NCBI GenBank assembly: GCA_021772975.1
Contig: JAJFKY010000001.1
Span: 268,911-332,910, forward strand
Direction: 5' to 3'
Source of the DNA: Gammaproteobacteria bacterium
Lineage (GTDB): Bacteria > Pseudomonadota > Gammaproteobacteria > Xanthomonadales > Wenzhouxiangellaceae
DNA length: 64,000 nt
The notes below the pieces were generated by a model. The model worked only from the letters and a program-made list of their open reading frames with translations. It made no database searches and was not told the DNA's origin. Both the position numbers and the translations under genes were made by a program. Shown here in pieces: positions 1-11,242 of this stretch; positions within the stretch are counted from its first letter, which is position 1, and every line of letters starts with the position of its first letter.

Positions 1-686
1 TGCATCCGGAACTGAGCGCTTTGGTCAACACCGGTGACAGTCAATTATGGCTGGGTAATTCCCGGCGGCTGGAAGGCGTGATATTGCTGGGCGATCAATT
101 GAAGCCCGGCGCTGCCAGCGACCTGGCGGCGCTGGATTTACCGGTCAGCTTATTGTCGGGCGATCATCCTGCCGCGGTAGCCAGCGCCGCTGCTGAGCTG
201 GCTATCGACGACGCGCATGGTGGCTTGCTGCCCGAGGCTAAACTCGCCTGGCTGCAAGCCAGCCAGCAGGCCGGCGATCGGGTACTGGCGGTCGGTGATG
301 GCATCAACGATGCACCGTTGCTGGCCGCGGCGGATATCGGCATCGCTATCGGCACCCGCCACAGCCTGGCCAAAGTAGCCGCTGATATCCTGATCCTGCA
401 CGATGACCTGAGCGCGCTGGCGTTATTACAACGCTGTGCCGAGCTCACTCGCCGGCGTATCCGCCAGAACCTGAGCTGGGCGCTGCTGTATAACATCAGC
501 ATGATTCCGCTTGCCATGCTGGGCTGGCTGCCACCCTGGCTGGCGGCGCTGGGTATGTCATTAAGCTCGCTGCTGGTGGTCGGCAACAGCCTGCGTCTGG
601 GCGGGCTGCAGCATACGAATCAGATGCCTGAAGCGAAGCCATTCAAAGCCGTTTCAGCGTTGCGCAAACAAACGGCGCCGGCATGA
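1..686 (+). CDS. ccoI: Copper-translocating P-type ATPase CcoI, C-terminal part (5' end outside window)
   Basis: This is the last 227 residues of a P1B-type ATPase; the reading frame is open back to base 3. The P-domain hinge motif GDGINDAP is present, followed by the IGIAIGT stretch and two terminal membrane segments that end in a short cytoplasmic tail. In this family ATP hydrolysis drives Cu(I) across the inner membrane; CcoI supplies copper to the CuB centre of cbb3 oxidase. The stop overlaps the start of ccoS (ATGA), the usual ccoI-ccoS arrangement, which separates it from general CopA exporters. Metal-binding and phosphorylation motifs lie upstream of the window and cannot be checked. 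Confidence 0.93.
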   Translation, partial: HPELSALVNTGDSQLWLGNSRRLEGVILLGDQLKPGAASDLAALDLPVSLLSGDHPAAVASAAAELAIDDAHGGLLPEAKLAWLQASQQAGDRVLAVGDGINDAPLLAAADIGIAIGTRHSLAKVAADILILHDDLSALALLQRCAELTRRRIRQNLSWALLYNISMIPLAMLGWLPPWLAALGMSLSSLLVVGNSLRLGGLQHTNQMPEAKPFKAVSALRKQTAPA

Positions 687-856
687 CCAGCCTGCTGTTC
701 CTGATCCCTTTATCGCTGCTGGTACTGGTACTCGCGGTGGTATTATTTTTCTGGGCGGTGCGCAATGGCCAATACGATAATATGGACAGTGTCGCACTGC
801 ACGTAGTACTGGATGATGACCGTCAACCACCCGTTGATTCTGAACCCGACAACTGA
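683..856 (+). CDS. ccoS: cbb3-type cytochrome oxidase assembly protein CcoS
   Basis: A 57-residue protein with one N-terminal membrane helix, then the characteristic FFWAVRNGQYDN stretch and an acidic tail with a DDD run. CcoS is a small inner-membrane protein needed to insert haem and copper cofactors into the CcoN subunit of cbb3 oxidase. It starts inside the ccoI stop (ATGA overlap), so the two are translationally coupled. Length and motif order fit the family well. The typical family sequence after the tryptophan is GQFDDLEGPA; here it diverges (NMDSVALHVV) but keeps the acidic end. Confidence 0.92.
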   Translation: MTSLLFLIPLSLLVLVLAVVLFFWAVRNGQYDNMDSVALHVVLDDDRQPPVDSEPDN

Positions 857-865
857 CCCGTTTTG

Positions 866-1564
866 ATGCACGATCTGTGGCTGATTCTGCCAGGCCTGCT
901 GGCTGCCGGTCTGGCCGGCAGCGGACATTGCTTTGGGATGTGCGGAGGACTGGCTGCACTGGCGGGCAGCAGCCGTAAAACCCGCTATGTCGTGTGGCTC
1001 AATCTGGCCCGCATCGGCAGTTATACTTGCATCGGCTTGATTGGCGGGCTGATTGTTCAAATGGGTATCGGCAGCAGCGAACAATTGCTGCAACTCTCCC
1101 AACTGGGAACCATCAGCCGCACCCTCTCCGGCATCCTGCTGATCCTGCTGGCCCTCAGCGTGGCTGGCTGGCGCTGGGATATCGCCGCTTTCCGCCAACT
1201 ATCCGCCAAATTCTGGAACAAACTCCAGCCCATCAGCCAACGCCTGTTACCCATCAGCAGCAGCACCGACGCTATATTGTTCGGCAGCCTGTGGGGCTGG
1301 CTGCCCTGTGGTCTGGTCTATGCTGTCCTGCCGGCCGCCTGGTTGCGCGGCAATGCACTGGAAAGCGGCGTGATGATGTTCTGTTTCGGACTGGGAACCT
1401 TACCCTCGATGCTGGCGATGGGAATGGCCTCAGCAAGGATTCGACTGTTTTTGCAGCGGCGGGGGGTTAAATGGTTTGCGGTCGGGTTATTGATTATTGC
1501 TGGATTGTGGCTGCTTTACCAGCCTGTTTCGAGCTTGTTTGGTAACAGCCACTCTCATCATTAA
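866..1564 (+). CDS. Sulfite exporter TauE/SafE-family membrane protein of the cco locus
   Basis: A 232-residue polytopic membrane protein with about six helices. The N-terminus carries GSGHCFGMCGG and the middle WGWLPCGLVY, the paired Cys/Pro-rich helices typical of the DsbD-like TauE/SafE family members that follow ccoS. ATG 866 is chosen over the TTG one codon earlier. The C-terminus ends in a short His-rich tail (NSHSHH). Position 9 bp after ccoS indicates the same operon. The family's exact role in cbb3 maturation is not settled; copper or thiol handling is usually proposed. It is followed by a strong hairpin. Confidence 0.85.
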   Translation: MHDLWLILPGLLAAGLAGSGHCFGMCGGLAALAGSSRKTRYVVWLNLARIGSYTCIGLIGGLIVQMGIGSSEQLLQLSQLGTISRTLSGILLILLALSVAGWRWDIAAFRQLSAKFWNKLQPISQRLLPISSSTDAILFGSLWGWLPCGLVYAVLPAAWLRGNALESGVMMFCFGLGTLPSMLAMGMASARIRLFLQRRGVKWFAVGLLIIAGLWLLYQPVSSLFGNSHSHH

Positions 1565-1580
1565 TACTCGACCCGCATCC

Positions 1581-1613
1581 TAAGCAACTTCCGATTTAAT
1601 CGGAAGTTGCTTA
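1581..1613 (+). terminator. Perfect 15-bp hairpin after the cco locus
   Basis: Arms 1581-1595 and 1599-1613 are exact reverse complements around a 3-base TTA loop. It lies 17 bp past the stop of the TauE/SafE gene. There is no clear T-run after it, so it may be a processing or stability hairpin rather than a classic Rho-independent terminator. Confidence 0.6.
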
Positions 1614-1757
1614 ATATCATCACTTTATTGATGCTCAAGAGACAATGAACCCACCATATAAATATAGACACCCATAACCTGCCAGTCTATGGTTTCACTT
1701 TTCCAGACACTCAAAAGGGCAGCGGTTAAAACCGTTTAAATCATTTAAGGCGTATCT

Positions 1758-2567
1758 ATGAAAGTATTAATCAACCTGCTGGTATTATCTCTTATCATCA
1801 CCAGCACCATTAATATTTCTGCAGCCGACGAGACAATACCCAGCCCCGGCATTGTTGAAACTCGTGCGCCAGCCGGCAATGGTTCCACAGCGCCTCAGGC
1901 CTGCAGTGGCAGGTTGCTTATAGATCAGGGGTCTGATCAAGACAGCGCATTCACCGCTGATGATGAATGCGATTTTAACTGTGTCAGCCCACAACAATCG
2001 ATTACCAATAACATCGTGCTTGGGTTTGATTCGACGATATCGGAGCTTGCTATCTGGGGAGGTTATTTCCCTACCAATATAATCTCCAGCGATAACTTCA
2101 CCGTGATTTTCCATACCAACGAAGCCAGCACGAACTTGCCGGGCATTGTCATCTCCACGCAGAACTCGGTCGCTTCTACAAGAGTGAGCACTGGCAATAC
2201 TATTAATGTAGTGGGCAATATGATTTCGGAACAGCGATGGGTTTTGATATTAAACCAGCCTGTTAGCTTATCCGCTGGCACTTACTGGATAGAAATATTT
2301 AACAGCACGCCAGGCTCCGATGATTTTGTATGGGGGTCAAGTGACGCGGATAGCATGCTTGCTTCGCCAATCGCTTTTGACGCCAATGCAGCTCCCGGAC
2401 AAAACTGGACAGCTTTCGTTCCAAACCGTGCTTTGCAAGTCTGTGGTTCCGGCCCATTTGAACCAATAGCCGTCCCCATGATGAGCAAGCCATCTACTTT
2501 ATTACTGCTGTTTATGGTTGCGTTTGGCGTCATCATGCTAAAACCAAAACGCGCAACAGCAGCATAG
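1758..2567 (+). CDS. Secreted protein with C-terminal sorting-type anchor, function unknown
   Basis: A 269-residue protein with an N-terminal signal peptide (helix up to about residue 22, ISAADE) and a large low-charge Ser/Thr/Asn-rich beta domain with a few cysteines. The C-terminus carries VPMMSKPSTLLLLFM, a hydrophobic stretch and then KPKR. That tripartite end (Pro-containing motif, one helix, basic tail) resembles the CTERM sorting signals (IPTL-like variants) of Gram-negative surface proteins. The match is by layout, not by an exact motif. The gene is transcribed alone. Binding or structural surface roles are possible, but nothing in the sequence fixes one. Confidence 0.7.
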   Translation: MKVLINLLVLSLIITSTINISAADETIPSPGIVETRAPAGNGSTAPQACSGRLLIDQGSDQDSAFTADDECDFNCVSPQQSITNNIVLGFDSTISELAIWGGYFPTNIISSDNFTVIFHTNEASTNLPGIVISTQNSVASTRVSTGNTINVVGNMISEQRWVLILNQPVSLSAGTYWIEIFNSTPGSDDFVWGSSDADSMLASPIAFDANAAPGQNWTAFVPNRALQVCGSGPFEPIAVPMMSKPSTLLLLFMVAFGVIMLKPKRATAA

Positions 2568-2883
2568 ACAGCACCAAAAGCTGATGGTCTTCTTCTTGAG
2601 GAACCTCTGATTTGACAACCACATTTTTCCTGTTTTTTGATTCAGACGGAAACTGAATTACATTGTGGCATTTTGCTCGGAGATACTGACCTTACATCAT
2701 GCCTGCCTCGGTTATTTTTCCTGGTGGGTGACCTATGCATGCTTTATTATCCTTGCATCGGTCTGTTCAATGCGAGCCACCATCATCACTAAACCCGGGC
2801 TTGGCCGTTATTGCTATTCGAGTGATCTGAATCGAATATTCAGTTGATCGCCTTCGCAGACTTCCATCACCACGGAGATAACC
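2568..2883 (+). other. Intergenic stretch, no supported gene
   Basis: 316 bases between the CTERM-like protein gene and gloA. An open frame of 60 codons (2665-2847) has no family resemblance and no convincing ribosome-binding site. The segment just before 2884 (GGAGATAACC) is the ribosome-binding site of gloA; the rest probably carries its promoter. Confidence 0.5.
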
Positions 2884-3324
2884 ATGCAATATCTGCATAC
2901 CATGTTACGTATCAGCGATCTTGAACAGTCGCTGGATTTTTTTATTAACAAACTGGGCCTGGTAGAAACCAATCGTTATGACAATGAGCAGGGGCGGTTT
3001 ACCCTGATTTTTCTAGCCGCACCCGATGATCTGGAACATGCCCGGAAGCATAAAGCACCGCTGCTGGAACTGACCTATAACTGGGATAAAGAAGACTACG
3101 CCGGCGGACGCAATTTCGGCCACCTGGCCTATCGTGTTGCTGACATTTACGCGCTGTGCGACAGGCTGCAGCAAGCCGGTGTGACCATCAACCGGCCACC
3201 CCGCGATGGCCATATGGCCTTTATCCGCTCACCGGACGGCATCTCGATTGAATTGCTGCAACAGGGTGACGCTCTGGCGCCCCGCGAACCCTGGCAATCC
3301 ATGCCCAATAACGGCGAGTGGTAA
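2884..3324 (+). CDS. gloA: Lactoylglutathione lyase (glyoxalase I)
   Basis: A 146-residue vicinal-oxygen-chelate protein. It opens with LHTMLRISDLEQSLDFF and contains the family landmarks LELTYNW, FGHLAYRV and SPDGISIELLQ, covering both beta-alpha-beta-beta-beta modules. Metal ligands expected from E. coli GloA (His near the N-terminus, Glu in LELTYN, His in FGHLAY, Glu in IELLQ) are all present. It isomerises the hemithioacetal of methylglyoxal and glutathione to S-lactoylglutathione. ATG 2884 has a GGAG-type ribosome-binding site 8 bases upstream. About ten residues longer than the E. coli enzyme. Confidence 0.95.
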   Translation: MQYLHTMLRISDLEQSLDFFINKLGLVETNRYDNEQGRFTLIFLAAPDDLEHARKHKAPLLELTYNWDKEDYAGGRNFGHLAYRVADIYALCDRLQQAGVTINRPPRDGHMAFIRSPDGISIELLQQGDALAPREPWQSMPNNGEW

Positions 3325-3452
3325 TTGCTTTCCACGGCTGATCAGTGTTCGCATCGATCCTCATCGTCAGGTCTGCCAGAGTAAGGCACGACCCACGTCT
3401 GATCGCCCTGCCTATTCCGCCTGTACGCTTTGAAATATTGTAGGATGATGAC

Positions 3453-4229
3453 ATGAGTTATGCGTGCCCATCATCACGCCCGCATATCCGGTCACCGTGG
3501 CTGGTCATTGTTAGTGTGGTTTTCGGCCTGTACCTGGCCGGTTGTGCGCCCCAGGCGGTGCAGCAGCATGAGCTGCGCACTACCGCGGCCGGTGATCAGA
3601 TTCATGTCCAGGAACTGGTCAGCCAGTTGCATCAATCGATCCTGGCCTTACAGATGATCTTCACTACCAACGAACAACTTGGCCAGCTGGGACTGGAACT
3701 TGACAAGGTAGTGGTGAAAATCAAATCCACCCACACCGATATCGGTGATGGCAATGTGGGTATTGTGTTATCCGGCGCTGATGAAGATGAGCAGTTTTCA
3801 GCCAATAACCGTATCGAACTGACGCTGTCGGTTCCGACATTTGCACAGCCATCAACTCAGCTTAGCGACACATCACCAGCGTTGCGTGAAATTCTGGCCA
3901 GATACCAGCACCTCCCCCGTTGTGTAAGCGCCCAACCCAAACCGGCGGCAGCCACCACCCAGACAGCAAAGCCGGTCACCGCTATCCGGGACGATATTGT
4001 GGCCGTGGTGCTGGCGGGTTTCGAGGCTTATCTGTGCGGGATGGGTTCAGCGAGTTTATCCGAGTTGAGCCTGGACGCACTGACCATGACCCTGGCGGTT
4101 GATACTCTCTATACCGAAACCGAGGGCCTGACACTGGTGCTGGGGCCGATTTCCCTGGGTGGTACGGCAGTGCAGTCAGCCGAACACAAAGCCACGGTGC
4201 AACTGTCCTTCAGATCGACTCGTTCCTGA
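3453..4229 (+). CDS. Lipoprotein with a Trypco2-like domain, function unknown
   Basis: A 258-residue protein with a signal peptide and lipobox LAGC near residue 31, so probably a membrane-anchored lipoprotein. Residues about 45-130 (IHVQELVSQLHQSI, then LELDKVVVKIKST, ending IELTLSVP) follow the layout of the trypsin-co-occurring domain 2. The second half is less regular and seems to hold a related module (IRDDIVAVVLAGFEAY, then LTMTLAVDTLY). No catalytic residues are evident. It is flanked by gloA and a convergent muramidase gene, with no obvious operon partner. The domain assignment is tentative. Confidence 0.55.
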   Translation: MSYACPSSRPHIRSPWLVIVSVVFGLYLAGCAPQAVQQHELRTTAAGDQIHVQELVSQLHQSILALQMIFTTNEQLGQLGLELDKVVVKIKSTHTDIGDGNVGIVLSGADEDEQFSANNRIELTLSVPTFAQPSTQLSDTSPALREILARYQHLPRCVSAQPKPAAATTQTAKPVTAIRDDIVAVVLAGFEAYLCGMGSASLSELSLDALTMTLAVDTLYTETEGLTLVLGPISLGGTAVQSAEHKATVQLSFRSTRS

Positions 4230-4238
4230 ATCAACCGC

Positions 4239-4261
4239 GCGGCCAATGTCATCATGGCCGC
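4239..4261. terminator. Hairpin between convergent genes
   Basis: Arms GCGGCCA (4239-4245) and TGGCCGC (4255-4261) around a 9-base loop, lying between the lipoprotein stop and the convergent muramidase stop (4252). It could serve as a bidirectional terminator, but no T-run is present on either side. Confidence 0.4.
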
Positions 4262-5337
4262 TGCGCACCCTGCTCCATCACGATATCGCTCATATTTAGC
4301 GCCGGATGCAGTAACGAAATATCAGCATCTTTCTCCACCCCGGGCACCGACTGGTTGATCTGATGCTGCCACAGTGTCCAGTTTTGCCAGCCGAATGGCA
4401 CTTTGGGCATGATCACGCCCACCTCACTCATCCACAAAGAATATCGGGAGAATTCGGGCCGGAAATAGCGATCCCAGAAGGCTGGGTCAGTGTAGATCAT
4501 CGGGGTGCGGCCAGTCTGTTGCTCCAGTACTTCGAGAAAACGCAGTAACGTAGCGGTCATGTCGCCGCTGGTGTTTTTACCCAGCAATTCCACATCCACC
4601 ACCGGCGGCAGCGTGCCCGGATCATCCTGCAGGCGTGAGGCGAAAAATTTGGCCTGCTGTTCCGGGTCATCCTCGGTAACGTAAAAGTGATAAGCCCCAC
4701 GGGGAAAGTCCAGTGCCCGTAAAGCCTGCCAGTGATCAGCAAACCTGATATCCGGATTGTCCACGCCCTCGGAGGCTTTGACATAGGCAAACTGATAGCC
4801 ACCCGCTTTGACCTGCTGCCAGTCCACATCACCGGAATGATGTGAAATATCGATGCCCAGGCGGGTGTTGTCAGCCGGCGAATAATGGGTGTCAATACGC
4901 TCCAGTGTTACCGAGAATTCCGGGCTGTCCTGACCGGGGTGAGTGAACTCGATCCGCATGCTGTCGGTACCCAGCATGGTGCTGTCGAGCCGCGCCTTGC
5001 TGTGGTCCTCGTGCATGCGGATGGTCTTGCCGTCGTTGCTGATACGCCCGCTGACGGTATCAAACTGCTGGGCCTGCAAGCCCTTGGAATCAGCCCCCTG
5101 CGGCGCCTCACCCGTCAGTACATTCCAACGGTTAAAGCCATGGATTGCATAACCGTTGACCGGCTTCTGGAAAGATATCTCCATCCACATTTCCGTGCGG
5201 GGCGCATCCGGGGCGAGTTGATACTGCCCGTACCAGACCCCCAGCACCTGGGGAATATCCTTACCGGTAATCGCATCAGCCGCCTCCAGATGGCAAGCCA
5301 GACTAACCAATAACAAGCCAACTGCGTATGCTTTCAT
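4252..5337 (-). CDS. Exported GH25 family muramidase (lysozyme-like)
   Basis: The start at 5337 gives a signal peptide (MKAYAVGLLLVSLACHLEAA) in a 361-residue protein; an ATG 19 codons earlier would bury it. Residues about 25-155 form a beta-rich N-terminal domain that I do not recognise. From LGIDISHHSGDVDW onward the GH25 domain is clear, with FAYVKASEG, the catalytic stretch VVDVELLGK and IYTDPAFW. GH25 enzymes cleave the beta-1,4 link between MurNAc and GlcNAc. The protein should act in the periplasm or outside, in wall remodelling or against competitors. It lacks an obvious wall-binding repeat. Confidence 0.85.
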   Translation of the reverse strand: MKAYAVGLLLVSLACHLEAADAITGKDIPQVLGVWYGQYQLAPDAPRTEMWMEISFQKPVNGYAIHGFNRWNVLTGEAPQGADSKGLQAQQFDTVSGRISNDGKTIRMHEDHSKARLDSTMLGTDSMRIEFTHPGQDSPEFSVTLERIDTHYSPADNTRLGIDISHHSGDVDWQQVKAGGYQFAYVKASEGVDNPDIRFADHWQALRALDFPRGAYHFYVTEDDPEQQAKFFASRLQDDPGTLPPVVDVELLGKNTSGDMTATLLRFLEVLEQQTGRTPMIYTDPAFWDRYFRPEFSRYSLWMSEVGVIMPKVPFGWQNWTLWQHQINQSVPGVEKDADISLLHPALNMSDIVMEQGAQRP

Positions 5338-7983
<2,646 letters not shown>

Positions 7984-8000
7984 GCATAGTCTAAACATAC

Positions 8001-8025
8001 GAATCCGCGGGACAACCGCGGATTC
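8001..8025 (+). terminator. katG terminator hairpin
   Basis: Perfect 10-bp arms 8001-8010 and 8016-8025 with a 5-base loop GACAA, starting 18 bp after the katG stop. The following bases are only weakly T-rich. Confidence 0.7.
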
Positions 8026-8168
8026 CGTTATGTCACCGTTTTGACCTCTCCCTCTCCCTATACAGACATTACAAAAGCAAGCAGGTACTGATAGCAGGCT
8101 GTTCTAACTGGCAGTGGGCCCGTGGCAGTCAATAGTCGCTTTCAGCCAACATGCAATGCTGTCCAGAC

Positions 8169-8591
8169 TTAGCGCAGCAACACTCCAGCCACCAGATAAA
8201 CCCACATCAGCAGCATTACCACGATACTGAGAAAATACAGCGCTATTCTGGGGCGCAGCTTATTGCTGCCGAGATGGATAAAAGCATGCAGATAGCGCAA
8301 CGCCACGTACAGCCAGGCCAGTATCAGCATCGCCACAGTGACCTGCTCTAAAACCATGCCCGCCAGACACGCCACATAAAACAGCATCGGTGTTTCAAAC
8401 AGATTGATCAAATGACGCGACAGCAGGATTGAGCTATCCGGTTCCTTGCCCTGCTGGTAGGTTTTGAAGTATCCGGCAGAAACCTTGCCTTCCGCGACTG
8501 CTCTGGTGCGACTTCTGAACAGCAGCATGATCACCGCAAAACTTAACACGACCAATGCAAACATCGGGAACAACAACCCGTACTGACTCAT
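8169..8591 (-). CDS. MAPEG family membrane protein
   Basis: A 140-residue protein with four membrane helices. FETPMLFYVACLA and the following ALRYLHAFIHLGSNKLRPRI match the conserved core of the bacterial MAPEG (membrane-associated eicosanoid/glutathione) family. Start 8591 (MSQYGLLFP) is preferred over the ATG ten codons upstream because GAGAAG lies 6 bases before it. Members bind glutathione or lipid-like substrates, but most bacterial ones are uncharacterised; the substrate here cannot be inferred. Transcribed alone, convergent with katG. Confidence 0.82.
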   Translation of the reverse strand: MSQYGLLFPMFALVVLSFAVIMLLFRSRTRAVAEGKVSAGYFKTYQQGKEPDSSILLSRHLINLFETPMLFYVACLAGMVLEQVTVAMLILAWLYVALRYLHAFIHLGSNKLRPRIALYFLSIVVMLLMWVYLVAGVLLR

Positions 8592-8630
8592 ACCTGACTT
8601 CTCACTGCTCAGCTTAAGCATTCATTATAC

Positions 8631-8853
8631 AAACTGCGGCTGGGTCGAAGATCCGCAATGGGTACTACCGCACGGTGTCCGGCATTGCCGCAAGTTTGTC
8701 AATACAGACAACCCGGCTCTCAGTACCGTCGACAGCCATGCCCGGTTGGTAAAAGACCGGCAAATCTGGTCATTCGCCGGCATTACTGCCGAAATTGATT
8801 TAGCAGGCGGTCAAGTGATGGTGTTACAGGCAAGTCCGGAGCATCAGCTATAA
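8631..8853 (+). other. Open frame without a start codon, possible gene remnant
   Basis: The frame ending at TAA 8851-8853 is open for more than 70 codons and reads like protein (PQWVLPHGVRHCRKF, later QIWSFAGITAEID, ending ASPEHQL). It has no ATG or GTG start except a late TTG. It overlaps the start region of the divergent MAPEG gene. I do not recognise the family. It may be the tail of a deleted gene or a chance open frame. Confidence 0.25.
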
Positions 8854-8883
8854 TCAAATTCGGGTTTGCGAGGAGCACGAACT

Positions 8884-9402
8884 GTGACGCTGGAAACAAA
8901 CTATAAGGCACCCTGGGGAACAGCGCTCATACTTACCACCCTGCTGTCCGCCGGCATCCTTACCGGCGTGTCGATCTTTGGCTGGCTGCATGCTGGCCAG
9001 CAAGGCTGGATCTGGTACCTGAGCATGCTGGTGCTGCCACTCACCATTCTGTTGGTTGCCGCGCTGTTTGCGATAAGCGGTTACCGGCTGACCGCCACCA
9101 AGCTTATCGTACAGCGATTGATCTGGACATCTGAATTAAGCCTGGAGACGTTGCAGGCGGTTGAGATTGACCCTGCCGCGATGCAGCGGTCATTACGAAT
9201 CTTCGGCAACGGCGGGCTATTCTGCTTCGCCGGTCGATTCTGGAATAAGCAGCTGGGCCGCTATCGGGCCTATGCCACCGATCCTAAACGAGCAGTTGTT
9301 TTGAAGTTTGTCGATCAGGTGGTTGTGGTGACGCCCGACGAGCCGGCTCAGTTTGCAGCGCAACTGCAAAACAACACGGGGATTTCACCTAACACGGCGT
9401 AA
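8884..9402 (+). CDS. Membrane protein with bacterial PH-like domain
   Basis: A 172-residue protein with two N-terminal membrane helices (residues about 12-60), then a small beta domain with SGYRLTATKLIVQRLIW and a GLFCFAGRFWN stretch typical of bacterial PH-like (YdbT/DUF-PH) proteins. The GTG start at 8884 is chosen because AGGAG lies 8 bases upstream (8871-8875); the TTG at 8866 precedes the ribosome-binding site. Function unknown; such proteins are usually membrane-associated scaffolds. Confidence 0.72.
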   Translation: MTLETNYKAPWGTALILTTLLSAGILTGVSIFGWLHAGQQGWIWYLSMLVLPLTILLVAALFAISGYRLTATKLIVQRLIWTSELSLETLQAVEIDPAAMQRSLRIFGNGGLFCFAGRFWNKQLGRYRAYATDPKRAVVLKFVDQVVVVTPDEPAQFAAQLQNNTGISPNTA

Positions 9403-9474
9403 CTAAACCCGCACTGGAAGGTGCAGACAATGAGTTGCGAGGAGGATGAGGTTCCCGTGCATTGATCGCCGCCA

Positions 9475-11094
9475 TCAGCCCTGCAACGCGACCAGCGCCA
9501 CATACATCGCCTGCACCACTACGATGACCAGAATCAATGCCACCGGATACACCGACGAGTAGGCCACGATCGGCCGCTCGGATGGGTCGGTTTCCGCAAT
9601 CACGGTTAGCCCGGGAGTAAAGGTCATGCCACCACAAATCACCCCGAAGCACTCGCTGATTGAGATTTTAAGCACGTAATGGCCGAACAGGAAACTGGTT
9701 GCCATCGGTATCACGGCAAACATGACCGCGTACAGAGCGTAGTAGAGAGCCTGATAATCCAGCGAGTCGACAAAACTCTGCCCGGTCTCAAAACCCAGTT
9801 GGACAAAAAACAGCGCCAGTCCGAACTCCTTCAAGACCGCGGTGGCGTTGCGGGGGAAACGGCCGATGAAGTTACCGATGCGGCCGAAGTGGCCGAAAAT
9901 CAGCCCCGAAATCAGCGCGCCACCGGCCAGGCCCAGCGAAAAAGGCCCCAGCTGAGGCAACGGAATCACAATGCCGCCGATGGCGAAGGCCAGAAACAGT
10001 GTCGCGGCCAATGAGGCAATGTCCACGCGCGGCTGTACGGTATGGTGTTCGTGGCCAAGAAACAGTTCCAGCTGATCGAGCTGATAAGCGGTGCCGACCG
10101 CAACCACCACGTCGCCATACTCCACCGTCAGGTCATCACGCGCCACAAACTCAACATCTGAACGGATGATGCGGGTAATGGAAACGTTGTAGCGCAGGCC
10201 AATGCCCAGGTCGCTGATTGAGCGGTTCACGATCGCTACATTTTCCACCACGATATTGCGCGTATCGAGTTCCGATTCTGCCTGAAACTCATCATGAATC
10301 GATTCACCGAGCAAGGCTCCGACCGCTTCAACCGCCTCAAGTTTGCCCTCCAGCTTGATCACATCGCCGGTCAGCAGCGCGGTGGAACCGCTGGCGGTAC
10401 GGATGGATAGATCACGCAGAATGCCTGACACCACCACATCGCGCTCCTGCAAGAGCTGGATATCACGCAGCAGCTGGCCGTTGACTTCCTCGTTAAGCAC
10501 CTTAAACACGCCCGTGTGCAGCCGGCTGCGTGAAGACACCTCGGCCGCCATTCTTTTACGCAACAACTTGGTCGCCAGGGTAATAAACAAAATAACGCCG
10601 ATCAGCCCAAATGGATAAGCCACCCCGTAGCCGAAAATGACTTCGCTTTCCGGGCTGAACTGAAGTGCGCTAACCAGTGCGGGACTGGAAGTGAAGGAAC
10701 CGGCGAACAGTCCCAGGCCGACACCGATAGGAATGCCGGTCAAGGTGATGATCGCGACCGTATTGACAAAGGCCACACTGAGCAGTGCCAGCACGTTGGT
10801 GATAAAGCGGCGGCCGTGCTTTTTGAAAGCCCGGAAGAAGCTTGGGCCGGCCTCCAGGCCGACCGATAGCAGGAACAGCACAATGCCCAGATCCTGAAGA
10901 ATCTGGATCGGTTCGAACTGGTATAAATAACCGGCCACCATGGCCGTGATCAGTACGCCACTGGCGCCAAAGCCTACGCCCCTGATTTTGAGGTTGCCGA
11001 AAGCCAGGCCGATCAGAATAATCAGAAAGGTAACCAGCAGTTCGGTTTTGCGGAAGAAAAACTCTATGCCGATCAGGTCTTCTGCGCCATTCAT
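9475..11094 (-). CDS. AspT/YidE-type putative transporter with two TrkA-C domains
   Basis: A 539-residue inner-membrane protein: about five helices, a cytoplasmic middle with two RCK/TrkA-C-like regulatory modules (residues about 190-345, including VSGILRDLSI and VARDDLTVEYGDVVVAVG), then about five or six more helices. This duplicated arrangement is that of the aspartate:alanine exchanger family (AspT) and its E. coli relatives YidE and YbjL. The glycine-rich stretches GVGFGASGVLI and GLAGGALISGLIFG are typical. The substrate cannot be predicted. ATG 11094 gives the expected N-terminal helix. Confidence 0.85.
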   Translation of the reverse strand: MNGAEDLIGIEFFFRKTELLVTFLIILIGLAFGNLKIRGVGFGASGVLITAMVAGYLYQFEPIQILQDLGIVLFLLSVGLEAGPSFFRAFKKHGRRFITNVLALLSVAFVNTVAIITLTGIPIGVGLGLFAGSFTSSPALVSALQFSPESEVIFGYGVAYPFGLIGVILFITLATKLLRKRMAAEVSSRSRLHTGVFKVLNEEVNGQLLRDIQLLQERDVVVSGILRDLSIRTASGSTALLTGDVIKLEGKLEAVEAVGALLGESIHDEFQAESELDTRNIVVENVAIVNRSISDLGIGLRYNVSITRIIRSDVEFVARDDLTVEYGDVVVAVGTAYQLDQLELFLGHEHHTVQPRVDIASLAATLFLAFAIGGIVIPLPQLGPFSLGLAGGALISGLIFGHFGRIGNFIGRFPRNATAVLKEFGLALFFVQLGFETGQSFVDSLDYQALYYALYAVMFAVIPMATSFLFGHYVLKISISECFGVICGGMTFTPGLTVIAETDPSERPIVAYSSVYPVALILVIVVVQAMYVALVALQG

Positions 11095-11189
11095 GTTATT
11101 TCACGTGGTGTTAAAAAGGTAACTGGTATGAACTTCAAAGGTATTGTTGCACATCGCAAGTGCTCAATCCGAGCTGTAGCGACCTGGAT

Positions 11190-11217
11190 AAAAAAACCCG
11201 CACCGGAAGATGCGGGT
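11190..11217 (-). terminator. Rho-independent terminator of ompW
   Basis: Read on the minus strand: ACCCGCA, an 8-base loop and TGCGGGT, followed by a run of seven T. It lies 26 bp past the ompW stop. A degenerate relative of the same sequence occurs near 9405-9445, past the transporter gene. Confidence 0.8.
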
Positions 11218-11242
11218 AATGAGTTGGAGGACGGTGGTTTAC

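Noticed and set aside
2665..2847. 60-codon plus-strand open frame before gloA
   Set aside because: No ribosome-binding site and no recognisable sequence; cysteine- and isoleucine-rich chance translation.
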